Shown here: positions 47,888 to 57,895 of the stretch, one piece after another
Layout of the letters: every line of letters begins with the position of its first letter
Position numbering within the stretch: the stretch's first letter is position 1
From: Phytophthora colocasiae
Lineage: Eukaryota > Oomycota > Peronosporomycetes > Peronosporales > Peronosporaceae
Direction of reading: 5' to 3'
NCBI GenBank assembly: GCA_018806915.1
Contig: JAGKQI010000059.1
Span: 62,001-126,000, forward strand
DNA length: 64,000 bases
Made by a program: the position numbers and the translations under genes
The notes under the pieces: model-generated
The model's input: only the letters and a program-made list of their open reading frames with translations
The model's database searches: none
What the model was told of the DNA's origin: nothing

Positions 47888-49592
47888 CGTGGCTCGTTCC
47901 GCCCGGGATGCGGCGACACAGGAACTCGACCAACTCCAGCGACAGAACGCGGAGCTTCGACAGGCTCACCAAGAGCTGGACGCTGATTATGCCGAAGCCG
48001 AGCAACAGCTGCACCACGCCGAGGATTCCTCTGCTCGGTTGTCCTCGTGGATCGCGGATCGACGGGCGGCTCGTGCCACCAAAAGATCTCGAAGCGCCTC
48101 CGCTTCCCCGGCCGTTCCTCCTTCCTCACGCAAGCGTCCGGCTCGGAGCACCTCAGCTCCCCGTGATCTAAAACCTGCAGCTACCGAAGCTCCCGGGTCA
48201 ACCCAGCCTGTCACACCCACGGTGGTCCCGACCCCGGCAGGATCAACGGCGAGTCCGCTGGATCTGTTGGCGGATCAAGCTTCTGGGCAAGCCGGAGGGG
48301 AGGAAACCGACACTCCAGCCCCTGATTCGACCCCAGCGCCTACGGATCAGTCCGGATCGCTTCCCGCCGAGGGTGATTCGCCGGATGAGGACGAGGAAGA
48401 CTCCGACTACGATCCCCAGCACCCATTCTCATCGCCGTCCGAAGAGGGCGAAAGCCCAGAACCCAGCAATGGAACTAGTTCTGAAGCCGAATCGGAACGT
48501 TCCAACGAGGCGGAGGACTCCGAGGAGGACGATACTCTACACATGAGCCGCCAACGATCTATCTCGACGCACCGGCGCGAGTCCGGTCAGGTTCCGAGAT
48601 CCGGACCTTCTGGCACCCGTGGATCGGGGTCTCCGGACGGCTCAAGCCCATCTCCAGATGGATCAGGCCCGCCGTCTCCAGGATCACCTCCGGGTTCCCC
48701 GTCACCGCCGCCACCTCCTTCCGGCGGTTCCTCGCCCCCCGGGCTCCGACCACCCCTGTTCCCGGTCGCCTCTTTCATTCCAGGGTACGATCGGCAGCGT
48801 ACCTTCGCGGCTGCTGACATCGTGCCGTGGGATCCGCAGGTGATCGGGCAGTATTCGATCGTGGGTCTGATCGCCAGTTCTCTGGGCAAACGGTTGTTGA
48901 TCCCTTCGGGTTGGCTGTTCCCTTCCCAGATACAGGCTGGGCCTGCACCGACCCCCCGCACCGAATACCTCCACGAGTTGATCACGGGCGTGAACGTGCT
49001 TGATCTGCTGGCTCTGGAGCCGTGGAACGACTTCGCGAACCCGGGTCCCCTTACGTTCGACCTCGATCTGCATGAGAGGGAGGGAACACCCCTCGCGGCC
49101 GTGGCCGCCACCTATCGCGTTCTGGAGGAACGGCACCGTCAAGCATTTTGGGAGGCCACCCACAACTTCGAGATCACCTCTGCCATGCAGGATGCGGATC
49201 TTGAACTGCAGCGGTATTACGTTGCTCGCAAGGCCCGGCGGAGTCGGGCTGGGTCTGCTTGGCGCCAATTCCTCGCCTCCTTCCCCCCCATAATGCGCAA
49301 TCAGTGGTTCGATCTCGACATCCTGCTGGATCCGTTCTTCCTTCACCTCCCCATTCCGTCGGTGGATGTGGTTCGTTGGTATCCCGGCGTGGTCTCTCGG
49401 CGTGCCAACCTGGCGGATCCCAACGCGAACGTCCCAGAGCCGGCGAACCTGATCGAGGCTCTGGAGGAGTGTGACGAGGCGGATCCGTGGCGTAACCAGT
49501 ATCGGCAAGACCCGGTCAACCATCCCGCTACCAGGATTCCCCGACTTATCGGCAAGTTCAATCCTCCTCCCGCTGGGGCCGCTTCTCCGTAA
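47820..49592 (+). CDS. C2 antisense accessory gene, C-terminal part
   Basis: Continues the coil in another frame (TQELDQLQRQNAELRQAHQE), then a basic patch (KRSRSASASPAVPPSSRKRP), a long acidic Ser/Pro region (SPDEDEEDSDYDPQHPFSSP; PGSPPGSPSPPPPPSGG) and a folded-looking C-terminal domain of about 250 residues (LLALEPWNDFANPGPLTFDL, AFWEATHNFEITSAMQDADL, NQWFDLDILLDPFFLHLPIP). From 46787 to 49592 is 2,806 bases, one more than a multiple of three, so a single intact gene of about 934 codons is implied. Function unknown. Confidence 0.7.
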   Translation: MIESRSTWTMPPKIVCLPSQTLDVARSARDAATQELDQLQRQNAELRQAHQELDADYAEAEQQLHHAEDSSARLSSWIADRRAARATKRSRSASASPAVPPSSRKRPARSTSAPRDLKPAATEAPGSTQPVTPTVVPTPAGSTASPLDLLADQASGQAGGEETDTPAPDSTPAPTDQSGSLPAEGDSPDEDEEDSDYDPQHPFSSPSEEGESPEPSNGTSSEAESERSNEAEDSEEDDTLHMSRQRSISTHRRESGQVPRSGPSGTRGSGSPDGSSPSPDGSGPPSPGSPPGSPSPPPPPSGGSSPPGLRPPLFPVASFIPGYDRQRTFAAADIVPWDPQVIGQYSIVGLIASSLGKRLLIPSGWLFPSQIQAGPAPTPRTEYLHELITGVNVLDLLALEPWNDFANPGPLTFDLDLHEREGTPLAAVAATYRVLEERHRQAFWEATHNFEITSAMQDADLELQRYYVARKARRSRAGSAWRQFLASFPPIMRNQWFDLDILLDPFFLHLPIPSVDVVRWYPGVVSRRANLADPNANVPEPANLIEALEECDEADPWRNQYRQDPVNHPATRIPRLIGKFNPPPAGAASP

Positions 49593-49944
49593 GTCGTGCG
49601 AACTTCGATCACTTGCACCAAGGCTCGGGGCTTCTCCCCGAGTTCGGATTCGGAACCCCTTCCAGGGCCGTTCTACATTCTTCCATCTTCATTCGTAATT
49701 CTCATAATCTCCACCCGTAATCCGTAATCTCCATTCTCACAGTCGTTCCCTCGTACTCTATCATTTTAGGAATGTGATCCCCTTTCATCTCCATCTCGAC
49801 ATCCCGGATCACCATCTTCCACCGCCAAATTCCCTACGCACATGCATATACACAAATATAAAACTCTCGCTTTGATCTGGATTCTCCTCCACATCAGCTT
49901 CTTCGATCCCGGCGAGGTAACCCTGTCACCTCGCCTGGCTTCCC
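49593..49944. other. C2 gap between antisense gene and pol end
   Basis: About 350 bases without a gene, AT-rich with CTCCAT/ATCTCC repeats. On the minus strand it holds a possible polypurine run (GAGATGAAAGGGGATC near 49785). The two genes converge here without overlap. Confidence 0.5.
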
Positions 49945-50673
49945 TTACACTTCTTCGTGCGACTGCATCACGCCGAACCGGTTCCGATTAGCGTGGTCAC
50001 GTAGGAACGCGCTCAATATGGCCCCACAGTTAAGATCAGCTTCGTCGACCCACGTTGGCTCATCATAACCGACCCAGTGCACCAGGAACTCACGATAGAT
50101 CCGGCCGTAGCGAGTTCGTTTCCCACTTCGCATGTCCGAGATCCGTTCGACTTCGTACTCATCGGCATCCAGATCTGGAGACTCCAACTGTCCTCCGGAA
50201 GGGAGGATCTCATCGAAATCGAGCCGATCTGCTTCATCTACCGTCAACTCGATCCGCGGTCGATCTGGGAAATTCCGTACCAGCTTTGGCTTAGAAACAT
50301 GAACCACCGGAAAGATATGGTAATCAGAGCCCGCGATCTCCAGCTTGATCGTGAATTCATTGAGCTTCTCTGCAACACGGAACGGGCCATGCCAAAGGTG
50401 GGCGAGTTTACGGGCATACCCTTCCTTCACACGATCTAGGTATAGCCAAACTCGTGATCCAGCTTCGATCTGATGCGGATCGACATCCTCATTGTGCCGA
50501 TCAGCTCGGTCCGCGATCGCCTCTCGCAGCTTAGCGTTGACCTGTTCTCTCGACTGCTGGTAGTATCTCTGAACGCGATATCTCCACCGTCTTGGATCGC
50601 GATCGTGGCGTCTGGTCGACCCGATCGGGATCGTTGCTTCCAACGTCGATCTTGGATCCCATCCGTGTACCAA
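49945..50673 (-). CDS. pol: C2 integrase C-terminus and chromodomain-like tail
   Basis: 242 codons: RYRVQRYYQQSREQVNAKLR, AHLWHGPFRVAEKLNEFTIK (GPF/Y-like), SDYHIFPVVHVSKPKLVRNF and a tail YEVERISDMRSGKRTRYGRI with FLVHWVGYDEPTWVDEADLN, consistent with a chromodomain. Ends at TAA 49945-49947. Confidence 0.8.
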   Translation of the reverse strand: MVHGWDPRSTLEATIPIGSTRRHDRDPRRWRYRVQRYYQQSREQVNAKLREAIADRADRHNEDVDPHQIEAGSRVWLYLDRVKEGYARKLAHLWHGPFRVAEKLNEFTIKLEIAGSDYHIFPVVHVSKPKLVRNFPDRPRIELTVDEADRLDFDEILPSGGQLESPDLDADEYEVERISDMRSGKRTRYGRIYREFLVHWVGYDEPTWVDEADLNCGAILSAFLRDHANRNRFGVMQSHEEV

Positions 50674-51332
50674 ATAGTGAGGGTATCTCCCGGACCCGAT
50701 CGTGAGCCGTGTTAATGGCGAAAGTCAATCTCTCCGCATATTCATCCCAGTCCTTTTGATCAGAGATCTTGAACATACATCTTGATGATCGCCCTAGTGG
50801 CCGTTTGCACCATCCGTTCCGCAGTCCCATTGGCCTGTGGTCGGTAGGCCATCGTCGCCCGTTGTCGCTGCCCCAGGATCCTATTGAACGATCTGAAGAA
50901 GTCGGACATGAAGCCCGGTTCTCGATCGTGCCTGATCATCTCGCTAGCACCAAATCTGCGGAACACGCATTCTTCATAAGATTCCGCGACGGTCTGAGCC
51001 GATCGGGAGGAACTAGCCTTTGCGATCACATATCCCGTGAACAGATCCACCCAGATCAGCAGTTCAGTATTGCCTTTGTTGGATCTGGGCAGAGAGGGTA
51101 TGTGATCCATCGCTATGATCTGGAATGGGTATGTAGCTTGCAGATTCCCAGGTGACTCGCCCCGGATCGTGGGTCTCCCCTTTCCGGTCTCACAGTCTAC
51201 ACACTCGCCTACGTATCGCTGCACACTCCGATATAATCCCCTCCAGTGGAAATGATCTCGGATCCGCTGATAAGTGCGTCCGATCCCTTGATGTCCCCTT
51301 CCAGAGTCGTATGGTAGTGGTGGAGGGGACAT
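50674..51332 (-). pseudogene. C2 integrase zinc region and core
   Basis: 190-codon frame 50760-51332: GRGHQGIGRTYQRIRDHFHW, YVGECVDCETGKG, catalytic Asp in IAMDHIPSLP, second Asp in MIRHDREPGFMSDFF, Glu in NGTAERMVQ. Frame breaks lie at about 50770 (before the C-terminus, where DEYAERLTFAINTAHDR is in another frame) and about 51300. All three catalytic residues remain. Confidence 0.8.
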
Positions 51333-51633
51333 CCTGCTGTAGCGTTTCTGGAACCACGAGTCTCATCAGGCGGTCGCGATCACCTCTTGATCTCGGCCCT
51401 GGTGGGCAATAAAACAACAGATCCTGTTCATCTACCTCGTACTCGGGAAGCGATCTTGGCGTAGGATCCAGCCTCGGCTCGAGAGTAAGATCCGCGATCT
51501 GCCCAGCCAGGTACTTCTTTAGTCCGGCGATCCAGACCTCCTCGTCCTGGGCTCGCCTGATCCGATCCACTCGCATCTCCCGGATCAGATTCCTCTCGCA
51601 GGACGGCGGCATCGGGTCGCGCTCGGGCTGCAC
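51190..51633 (-). pseudogene. C2 integrase N-terminal extension
   Basis: RVDRIRRAQDEEVWIAGLKK, DEQDLLFYCPPGPRSRGDRD and LVVPETLQQDV, then a shifted tail. This joins RNase H to the integrase zinc-binding domain. Confidence 0.65.
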
Positions 51634-51826
51634 CCGTGGCTACGGCCGACACTTGCACCGTTCGATCTTCAACTCGAGGGATCAACACCTCATCAAGCCG
51701 ATTCAGGGTGACCAGATCGCACCGGATCTGCTTCATCGTGGACCTCGATCCCGCTTCCTCGCTGCAGCGCGGCGCTCGCCAAGCTGTCTGCGCTCCCCAT
51801 TCCAGTCTCTCTTCACATGGACTAGC
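51634..51826 (-). pseudogene. C2 RNase H-integrase connector
   Basis: Frame 51428-51736 gives KQIRCDLVTLNRLDEVLIPR, equivalent to DLATLNRLGEIL of C1. Low complexity; frame shifts at both sides. Confidence 0.45.
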
Positions 51827-52170
51827 TCATGACCTCCCCAATTCCGCAAGTGATCCTAGCACCTTCTGTTTCAGTAACGTCAATCCTGGCGCCTTGCAGT
51901 CGATCTCGCCCCGGACTTGTCGGATCACTGAGTTCGAATCGCCACAAATGACCAAACGGCGGCGTTCTAACTGTGCGATCATGCCAAGACCTAGCAAGAG
52001 CCCACGGTATTCCGCTTCATTGACAGTAAGACTCTCCGCATAGTCTGATCTAGCTTTGATCACTTTCCACTCCGGCAAACTCCACACGATCGCGCCTGAA
52101 AGCGCCTCCTCCTCGTTTCACGCGTGCCGAACCGTCGAAACTTACCACCCATAGCTCCTCGCCTGCTGGA
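51827..52170 (-). pseudogene. C2 second RNase H (archaeal type)
   Basis: SLPEWKVIKARSDYAESLTV, NEAEYRGLLLGLGMIAQLER (catalytic Glu) and LVICGDSNSVIRQVRGEIDC (catalytic Asp). The start, VVSFDGSARVKRGG-like, lies in another frame just above. This domain lies between the usual RNase H and integrase. Archaeal-type RNase H additions are known from plant Tat and from oomycete Ty3/Gypsy groups. Confidence 0.75.
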
Positions 52171-53028
52171 TCTACGGTGGGGAATCGGCATCTGGATCTT
52201 ACGCCTTGGTTCCTTCTGTGGCGCGATCGCGATCAGGGCTTCGTCGATCTCCGATCTAGGCGTTATATTAGCTGCGATCGCCCCAGTATCTCATCCTCTC
52301 CTTCGTACACTTCGTGATCTCGAGGTGTCCATGGGGACAGGAGAGCAGACCATTGTCCCAGACGCCCTTGAAGGCCGGCAGACCTGAACAGCCAGGCAAG
52401 CGTGGAGTGTCTGGTTAGGACCTTGATCCGACGTCCCACCAACAGGGTGTAGTGTAGATCCAGGATCCGAAGTAGAGCCAACACCTCCTTTTCGGCAACA
52501 TTATAGTTTAGCTCGTTTCGTCTTCAAGGTTCGGCTGGCAAACGCGACCGGGTGGTAGATCTGGTCGTGTTCCTGCATTAGTGCGGCGGAAATCGCCCAG
52601 TCACTGGCATACACGATCACCACGGGTAACTTTGTCATGTCGAAGTGACGAAGGATCGGGGTCGACGCGATCTTGGTTTTCAAGGCTGTAAACACCCTGT
52701 GTGCCCTACCCCACCTTTCGTCGCCAGCTCTTTGGGCCAGATTGGCTCCGACCTTGCTTGAACAGGGGGGAGGCGTCGCCCCCAAGTTAAAATCCGGCGT
52801 ACTATTCTCCTTTTGAGTCAAGGTGTCGGGTGATCCATCCTGATTCGACTTAAGCGCAACGGGATCTCGATTGATCGGGTCCGTACTATCCATGATCTTT
52901 CGAAGATCTGGTCGCTTCTTCAGTTCTGCGAACTCCACTTCACGTAGTTCATATAGGACCGATGCATAGATCGCATAATCCTCGATGAACCGACTATAGT
53001 AATTCAAACTTCCCAGGAACGATTGCAT
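52171..53028 (-). pseudogene. C2 RNase H and RT connection
   Basis: Frame 52501-53028: MQSFLGSLNYYSRFIEDYAI, LYELREVEFAELKKR, a low-complexity insert, VYASDWAISAALMQEHDQIY and VAFASRTLK. Frame 52263-52484: LALLRILDLHYTLLVGRRIK, HSTLAWLFRSAGLQGRLGQW. One base separates them at about 52505. Confidence 0.75.
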
Positions 53029-53837
53029 GGATCGGAGCGACCCAGGAATGGCAGATCTGTCAGAGACTTCAGGTCTTTCGGGTTTGCCTCCAATCCGTCG
53101 ATCGACACTTTGTGTCCGAGATATTCCACCTTATCCATGCCCCAGAAGCTCTTCGCCACACTGATCGAGAGATTCCACTTATCACAGGCCTCCAATAGGT
53201 CTTCCACCCGATCGCACATTTGATCCCATGTTCCAGCCGTGATCAAGATATCGTCGATGTAAGATCTCCGTCCTAGAACCGACGGGCGACCAGGATCTTC
53301 AGGACCCCTGATTCAAACACATCTGTAGAGTCTTTCGTATTCCCTGACTGGGAGATCTTCAAAAATCCATATAGGGCGTTGTCCACAAGACGTTGATAGA
53401 TCTGAGGGGCGTTCTTCAGCCCGAACGGCATGCGATTCCACTCGAAGAGGCCGAACGGGGTGATGAAAGCTGAGATCGCGCGAGCTCGATCGGTCATTGA
53501 TACGACCCAGAATCCACTTGCCATGTCTAATGAACAGTACCACAGAACTTTGTCAAGATCTTCTAACAGGTCATTGATCAGAGGCATTGGGTAGATCATC
53601 AGCCTCGTGAGACCGTTCACCAGCCGATAATCGATACATAGTCGGATGTCTACACCGTTCTTCTTGATGATCACCACGATCGGCGATGCCCATGGCGAGG
53701 TCGATGGCCGGATGATCTTGGCAGCTAGGAGTCGCTTTGATGAGATCCGATACTTTCTCGCGGAACTGTGGCGCCACCTTTCCGGACTCGTTGTGCGATC
53801 GGCTTTGCATCACCCACGTCGATATCGCATATAACAC
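53004..53837 (-). pseudogene. C2 reverse transcriptase
   Basis: Frame 53273-53677: IIKKNGVDIRLCIDYRLVNG, CSLDMASGFWVVSM (motif A), MPFGLKNAPQIYQR, ALYGFLKISQSGNTKDSTDV. Frame 53004-53246 with the sequence just above it: RRSYIDDILI (active site), KWNLSISVAKSFWGMDKVEY. Frame breaks near 53265 and 53680. About 35 residues are inserted before YIDD. Catalytic Asp residues are intact, unlike C1 and C3. Confidence 0.8.
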
Positions 53838-54668
53838 CCTTGGCCGCTGGAGGAAGTGCGTTCCCTTTCCGATCAGGAGATGTCGCTTCTTCCAAATAAT
53901 CTGTCGAAGTTTCTCGATCTCCTCCGGGGTAGCCGATCCCGGATTTCCTACTTGCAGATCTTCGATCCTGACTTCTTCAGTGGTGGAAATCTGGATCTCC
54001 GGTACTACTGCGAGATTATCGGCTAGATCTTCGGCCGAAAAATCGCCACTTTCGTGTAAGTGGGTCTGATCAGCGTTCTCGATCCTTCAGGAGATGTCGG
54101 ATCCAGGTTCATCCGTTGATTGATCACGCAGCCTATCGTCGCTGGCTGTCAAGATCGGGGTGTCTTTAACCATGGGGACGGCATCGGCGTCGGATACATG
54201 TTGGATCTCGATTTGAAAAGCTGGTTTTTCTGTTTTTACCTCGATTTCCTCTTCACCTGTCCGATCTGTCCGACCTGGGGCCTGATCTGGCAAGCTCTCA
54301 TTCGTCTCAGTCTCACCATTCGTCTCCAGTCTCACCGCCCCCAGCTTCGCCACTCCGGGGTCTTGTCGGAACTGATCGTGATCGGTGGGGTATCCATGGG
54401 ATCCGGTTGGGGATCGATGAATGCGACCTTGACTTCGGCTGTATCGGTTGGTGATCGCGGTTCCGGTGTCGATATTGGTGCAGGATCAGGGTCGGTCCTG
54501 GTTGCCCGGCGGAGTATGGATCGCGGCGTAACGTAGGTCGGCCGTTCGACCGACGGTAAGGGATCTCTACGGATTCCTGAGGTTCTGGCCTTGCGTCCAC
54601 AGTCGCTTCTAGAGCTAGATTCTGCCACTCCATGTAGCGCCGGGATCCGACCGACACAAACCCGGGAA
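53838..54668 (-). pseudogene. C2 protease-RT linker
   Basis: Acidic low-complexity frames: DLQVGNPG-like with EEIEKL, GRTDRTGEEEIEVKTEKPAF, IQHVSDADAVPMVKDTPILT and PTYVTPRSILRRATRTDPDP. Several frame changes. No domain recognised. Confidence 0.5.
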
Positions 54669-55600
54669 TCAGGGCACTTTTTCTTGATCAAGTACCATCC
54701 CGACATGTAATCTGTGATCCAATCGTAAGATTTTCTCGCTCAAATTCGTGATCACTAAGTACCGAGTTCGGCCGGGTCCATTTACCACGGTGGGTACCCA
54801 TTGGTCGCCTCTGGTCACCCACAATTTCTCCGTCGCCGATAATTTCACTCTCGATGCGGTCTCTTCAGATCCCCCAACTGGGATATGTAGATCTTCTTCC
54901 AATTTTACTGATCTTACCTTCTCCCCGTATAATCTCTTGCGACCACTAAGTGGGATCACCACTTCATTAGGTAAGCACATCGATCCCTTCGCAAGATCCA
55001 TCCGGACCCCAGCAGGGATCATGAAATCAATACCCAGGATCGCATCTTGCCCGGATAGATCCCCGATCCAAATATCGAAAAGTAGACCAGGTATCCTGCA
55101 AGCGTGATCTTGATCCTCGTTCTTCCCTCGGTGGTGTACACATTATCACCGATCCCAACACACTCCTGTCTCTGACTAGTGTCAAAGTGGCACCCAACCT
55201 TACGAGCAAAGGTGGTATCCAAGATGGATACCTCGGCGCCAGTGTCCAGGAGCAAGATCGCTCTTTCATGATTAATCTTGCCTGAGATCTTGGCTTGGCG
55301 GAACCATTTTCCTGGTGCGTGGTATTTCCAGTAACCCCTGGATTCTCCTTCCTTGAGATCCAAGGCCACTTCCGCACCAGATCGCGAGAACTCATCGATC
55401 CGGGGAAGACTCGCGATCTTAGCAGTATACGAATGCAACTTACATGTATTACCGCGCAGATCCGAATTCTCCCTATCTTGATCTCTCGATTTCTTGTTCA
55501 CATATGCATAGATGCAGTACTCAGAACGCTCGGCTCGTACCGGTTTCCAAACCGGCGAGCGTCCTAGTTTAACATCTTTTCCACCTTCTCGGAAACAGTC
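54669..55600 (-). pseudogene. C2 protease
   Basis: Frame 55019-55747 has KMNHERAILLLDTG-like catalytic region (ILLLDTGAEVSILDTTFARK) and RTRIKITLAGYLVYF; after a frame break near 55075 frame 54669-55022 has MIPAGVRMDLAKGSMCLPNE and LWVTRGDQWVPTVVNGPGRT. DTG is intact. Confidence 0.75.
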
Positions 55601-56168
55601 CGGCATGTCGGGTCGGGTCGTACCACTTGCAGATCTGGTTGTAGAATTCTTCCATGGGGCATCCTCCAGCTTCATGGATCTCCCCACAACCACGGCATGT
55701 ATATAGACAGCGATCCGTTGGGTGGCCCCTCTTTCCGCACTTGTCACAGGTTAGGCGTCTCCAGCAGTCCAGATCCGTGTGCTTCCGCGACCCACAATGC
55801 GAACAGCGACCTCTATCGTGATCTGGTTGTCTGCGATCCGTGGTCCAGCCTCGGTCCTGCACGTTCGAGTGCGATCGCAACTGATCCTGTTGGTGGGAGC
55901 GCCCCAGCACCGATCGGCTTGTCTTCTGACGCGGCAAGATATATCCTCCGGAGATCGCCTTCAGAATCGGATCCATCCGATCCGGATATTTCTTCTGATT
56001 CTGAGCTCGGATCTTGAGTTTGGATCGCCCGTACCACCGCTCGGGTGGGAGCTGCCGGGGCACTGGCCGGTGCCTTTTGTCTGTACTTCGATCCGAACGC
56101 AGATTTACGCTGCCTGCTTTTCGCCCGTTCCCGGGCACGGAGTACCTCCTCCAGCTCCTCGACGTCAC
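55569..56168 (-). pseudogene. C2 Gag C-terminal part with three zinc knuckles
   Basis: CSHCGSRKHTDLDC, CDKCGKRGHPTDRC and CRGCGEIHEAGGC, then NQICKWYDPTRHAGLFP. The first part of this frame is shifted; the acidic SESEEISGSDGSDSEGDLRR segment lies in frame 55813-56037. Confidence 0.75.
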
Positions 56169-57313
56169 TCCAGTCGGAGTAGGGTCAGCCGATCAGCTAA
56201 CTCCGGATCTCCCAATGTCTCTATGTAGTGGTCCACATGTTCTCGGCGGGCCTTAGGCTCCCGTCCTTGATCTTCAGTCTAGCACGTAAAGCCGCCACGT
56301 TGAGCCGGTAGAGATAATCGAGAGGAGTTTCTTCCGATCGCTTGCGAGCGTGATAGTATTGCCACGCGACCGACATACCCAACCCACAATATTGGGTCTG
56401 GAAACTGTCCAACAGATCCGCCCACTTGGTTTTCGTCGTTCGACTGAGCTGCCTGTACCAGTTCTTTGCCGGTCCTACCATCAGATCTGCAAACGTGAGG
56501 CATTTCTCTTCTTCCGTAGCCTGATCGCGTTGGAACGCCGACTTGACTTTACTGATCCAGGCCCGAGCGCGATCTTCGTCCAGATCTTTACCCGTAAAAT
56601 CTTTCCAGATCCGAGATCGCTGAGATCCGGACCCGCTGGATCATCGACGATCCTCCTTGACCGATCGCCGCGGATGCGATCGTGGCTCGGCTCGACGTCT
56701 GTCCACCGGAAACTTGGTATGCCCATGTCGTCTGGATCGTATTCCCATGCGTCCGATCCGAGGCGTCGTAACGGACTCCATCTCAACATCCAACTCCCCT
56801 TTGATCGGCGATCGGGGTGTCGCGAGATTCCGTTCTTTTAAGAAACGATCCATCGCCATTTGAAAGTAGTCGTCCAACTTGTTGCTCGATCCAGTGGAAT
56901 TAGTCGTCGGCGCGGTCTGGTCCGTCCGGATCCGGCGATTTTCTTTGCTGATCAGGTGTCTTTAGCCTCCAGTTTCGTGGTCACCGATCGTGTATCTTGT
57001 TTCTTCATACGTGATTTCAGGAACTTGGCGCCGGAGGGCCCTAGCGACATGCGTTGCAGCCTTCTCGGGCTATCTGAGTCTGGTTCCGAGGTCGCTGACG
57101 CGTAGCATGACGACCCAGTCTGATAGCCTGGGTCGGGCGTCATTGGGCGCTCGCCGACCAAGATCTTGAGGGAGTCGAATAGATCATGGGTCGCAGATTG
57201 AATCGCTTGCAGTTCCAAGTCAAATAGAGAGTTTGGGTCGAACACTCCAGCCACTAAACCAGCCTCTTGGAGCAGATCAAGTAGAATCTTCACCGCGTTC
57301 AGGCGGTCCGGAG
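56169..57313 (-). pseudogene. C2 Gag core
   Basis: Frame 56221-56481 has the Gag core AKNWYRQLSRTTKTKWADLL, FQTQYCGLGMSVAWQYYHAR and TPLDYLYRLNVAALRARLK, similar to A2 (TPLEFFYRLNSAA). Frames 56641-56877 and 56952-57293 give DYFQMAMDRFLKERNLATPR and LLDLLQEAGLVAGVFDPNSL. Several one-base breaks. Confidence 0.65.
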
Positions 57314-57895
57314 CTAGTCCGGGGTTTCTGACACTGGGCCGGTGAGGTTACCGATCTGGCGGACTTGTATGATCGTAAGAACGGGATCGTTAAGCAAGGT
57401 CTCGCTTAGCATCTTCCTGTAATAGGCCTGCTCGATCGCGTCCTTGGTAATCGTCGATCCTGGGCTGATCATATCTTCTGGCTCTGAGTCTGGAGCTTTC
57501 AATTTCGTCCGGGTGCTCTTGATCTTCTTTTTCTTGGTCGATCTTGAGGCAACAGTGGACTTGGTGAGCAGATAAGGTTTCAGCTTTGCTGATTCCTTAT
57601 CGCTCGTGTGCGGATCTCGATTTTCATCGAGATCCGCGGTGGCCCTCGAAGGGGCCTTGGGAGGAATTCGAGGTTTTTCTTCGAGATCTGGATTGCGATC
57701 CAGGTCTGCCTCGTGCCTGTCAGTAGAGATCCTCCCAGAACTCTGCTGATCTGTGGATCTTTCCGTTTTCAGCGGTGCCTCCGTCGATCCAACGTTCGAA
57801 GGCACTTCTTCCCCTTGTTCTTCTTTAATCTTGTCATCTTCTTGGGACTCACGGTGATATCCGAAGTCACCAGAAGTTCCGGGCACGCGCACCAT
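57314..57895 (-). CDS. gag: C2 Gag N-terminal part
   Basis: First ATG at 57895 overlaps the primer-binding site (MVRVPGTSGDFGYHRESQED), so translation would start directly behind the LTR. The product is basic/acidic low complexity (RSTKKKKIKSTRTKLKAPDS) with a short helix (DAIEQAYYRKMLSETLL). It ends at a frame break before the Gag core. Confidence 0.6.
   Translation of the reverse strand: MVRVPGTSGDFGYHRESQEDDKIKEEQGEEVPSNVGSTEAPLKTERSTDQQSSGRISTDRHEADLDRNPDLEEKPRIPPKAPSRATADLDENRDPHTSDKESAKLKPYLLTKSTVASRSTKKKKIKSTRTKLKAPDSEPEDMISPGSTITKDAIEQAYYRKMLSETLLNDPVLTIIQVRQIGNLTGPVSETPD
57878..57894 (-). other. C2 primer-binding site
   Basis: Minus strand TGGTGCGCGTGCCCGGA, one base after the LTR end; the same 17 bases as in A1 and A2. 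Confidence 0.85.

Larger units (their letters stand above)
45327..57895 (-). mobile_element. C2 element (A/C lineage, dual RNase H)
   Basis: Minus-strand element: gag from 57895 down, protease, RT, RNase H, second RNase H, integrase with chromodomain-like tail to 49945, antisense gene 46787-49592, LTR sequence down to 45327. The primer site abuts 57896, where another LTR copy starts. Domain order is complete but each domain is split by small indels. It interrupts D2. Confidence 0.85.

Noticed and set aside
49945..49951. TGTAAG at the pol stop as certain C2 LTR start
   Set aside because: Purine run before it is weak and C1 does not keep the motif; kept only as one option.
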